From positions 1-50,155 of the forward strand of contig QUBZ01000021.1 of NCBI GenBank assembly GCA_014338005.1: a stretch of 50,155 nucleotides of DNA, in the 5' to 3' direction. Position 1 is the stretch's first letter; each line of letters opens with the position of its first letter. A program made the position numbers and the translations under genes. The DNA is from Chloroflexota bacterium. Lineage in GTDB: Bacteria > Chloroflexota > Anaerolineae > Aggregatilineales > Phototrophicaceae. Below are positions 49,705 to 50,155 of this stretch, in pieces. The notes beneath the pieces were generated by a model. It worked only from the letters and a program-made list of their open reading frames with translations, was not told where the DNA came from and did not search any database.

Positions 49705-50155
49705 TCACCTCTGCTCGTTTTTGCCGTTGGCCTGGTGCAGACGAATATTAACCTGCGGCGCGCGTAAAGCCTGCCCGACCTCGCGCACAGCCGTCTGCAA
49801 AATTTCGGCGATTTCCGTCTGGGGCGTGAGCTTGGCGGCGATGGTGTTGACGATGCGCTCGCGTTCGGCGGCGCGCTGGCTGTCCTCGAACAGCCGGGCG
49901 TTGTCGAGGCTGATCGCCAGCCGGTTCGCCAGTTCCTGCGCCAATTGCAGCTTGCTGTTGTCCAGGTGTTCGGCGGGCAGTTCCCACTCCACTGCGCCCA
50001 AGGTTTGCCCGGACAGTTTAATCGGCACGGCGACGGGAACCGTGCCATGCCCGGTGGCCTCGCCCACCACCACGGGGCCTTCGCGGATGGCGCGCTGCCG
50101 CAGGTCGGATAGATCGCTGCCGGTCGGCACGCCGGCTTCGCTGGCGAGCGCGCGC
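49705..50155 (-). CDS. GAF-domain protein, C-terminal part, cut by the right edge
   Basis: The frame is open to the end of the window, so the start lies outside. The visible 149 residues contain the second half of a GAF domain (PVAVPIKLSGQTLGAVEWEL; ELANRLAISLDNARLFEDSQ) and the beginning of another GAF-like segment that stops early (TEIAEILQTAVREVGQALRA; VNIRLHQ). There is no kinase or receiver domain at its end. It stops 13 bases before the ATG of the giant kinase, which shares this architecture, and supplies that gene's ribosome-binding region. It could be a sensor partner of the kinase, or the front part of a once longer protein split in two. Confidence 0.8.
   Translation of the reverse strand, partial: RALASEAGVPTGSDLSDLRQRAIREGPVVVGEATGHGTVPVAVPIKLSGQTLGAVEWELPAEHLDNSKLQLAQELANRLAISLDNARLFEDSQRAAERERIVNTIAAKLTPQTEIAEILQTAVREVGQALRAPQVNIRLHQANGKNEQR

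Noticed and set aside
49692..50048. N-terminal 119 codons of the frame leading into the giant kinase
   Set aside because: The composition (many R, S, P, T, W) is that of a shadow frame. The other frame here encodes a clear GAF protein, and ATG 49691 gives a normal membrane-sensor N-terminus.

Overview
The window reads as a piece of a high-GC Chloroflexota chromosome, probably from the Anaerolineae lineage (inference). Supporting signs are very long multi-GAF hybrid histidine kinases, receiver-first hybrid kinases, Uma2-family nucleases, TolB-like and NHL beta-propeller lipoprotein-like proteins, and a LexA controlled by a Gram-positive-type GAAC-N4-GTTC box. No rRNA, tRNA, CRISPR array or intact insertion sequence was seen.

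Layout. Positions 1-2320 are visibly richer in A+T than the rest and hold a type II restriction-modification pair. The methyltransferase looks intact, but the endonuclease is split by an apparent one-base deletion. From 2.6 to 14.1 kb lie a TolB-like propeller protein, a TlpA-like thioredoxin, a GT9 glycosyltransferase, a degenerate Y1-type transposase relative without its HUH histidines, a thioredoxin-NHL (NHLRC2-like) secreted protein, a lone receiver, galT, a threonine dehydratase-like enzyme, a Uma2 protein and a GT4 glycosyltransferase. lexA (14.1-14.8 kb) has a textbook promoter with an SOS box in its spacer, and is divergent from a helicase-associated-domain protein.

The centrepiece is 16.6-24.6 kb, a minus-strand run of eight tightly packed or overlapping genes: SPASM-type radical SAM enzyme, PqqD-like protein, a second radical SAM enzyme, a Tat-exported SH3-domain protein ending in a tail of CxC repeats, a third radical SAM/SPASM enzyme, a second protein with a PqqD-like C-terminus, a fourth radical SAM/SPASM enzyme, and a HemW/HemN-like radical SAM protein. 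This looks like a peptide- or protein-maturation system in which the CxC tail is the substrate. A GC-rich hairpin follows the substrate gene. I do not recognise it as a named system.

From 24.7 to 38.4 kb are mostly housekeeping genes: another TolB-like protein, an L,D-transpeptidase, homoserine dehydrogenase, a second Uma2 protein, a receiver-kinase hybrid, PspA with a coiled-coil membrane neighbour, a DUF1232 protein, an esterase, a large membrane protein, threonine synthase, moaA and an EamA transporter. The right end (38.4-50.2 kb) is a minus-strand signalling block: a truncated GAF protein, a 2734-residue GAF-rich hybrid kinase, a second threonine synthase fused to a complete receiver domain, and another receiver-kinase hybrid. 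The threonine synthase-receiver fusion lies six bases downstream of the giant kinase, which suggests phosphorelay control of a metabolic enzyme.

Several spacers contain arrays that keep an exact seven-base period (4074-4148, 4744-4778, 4898-4936, 9477-9504, 24669-24703, 36197-36252), and there are further palindromic intergenic elements. Apart from these, no gene-free stretch exceeds 300 bases.
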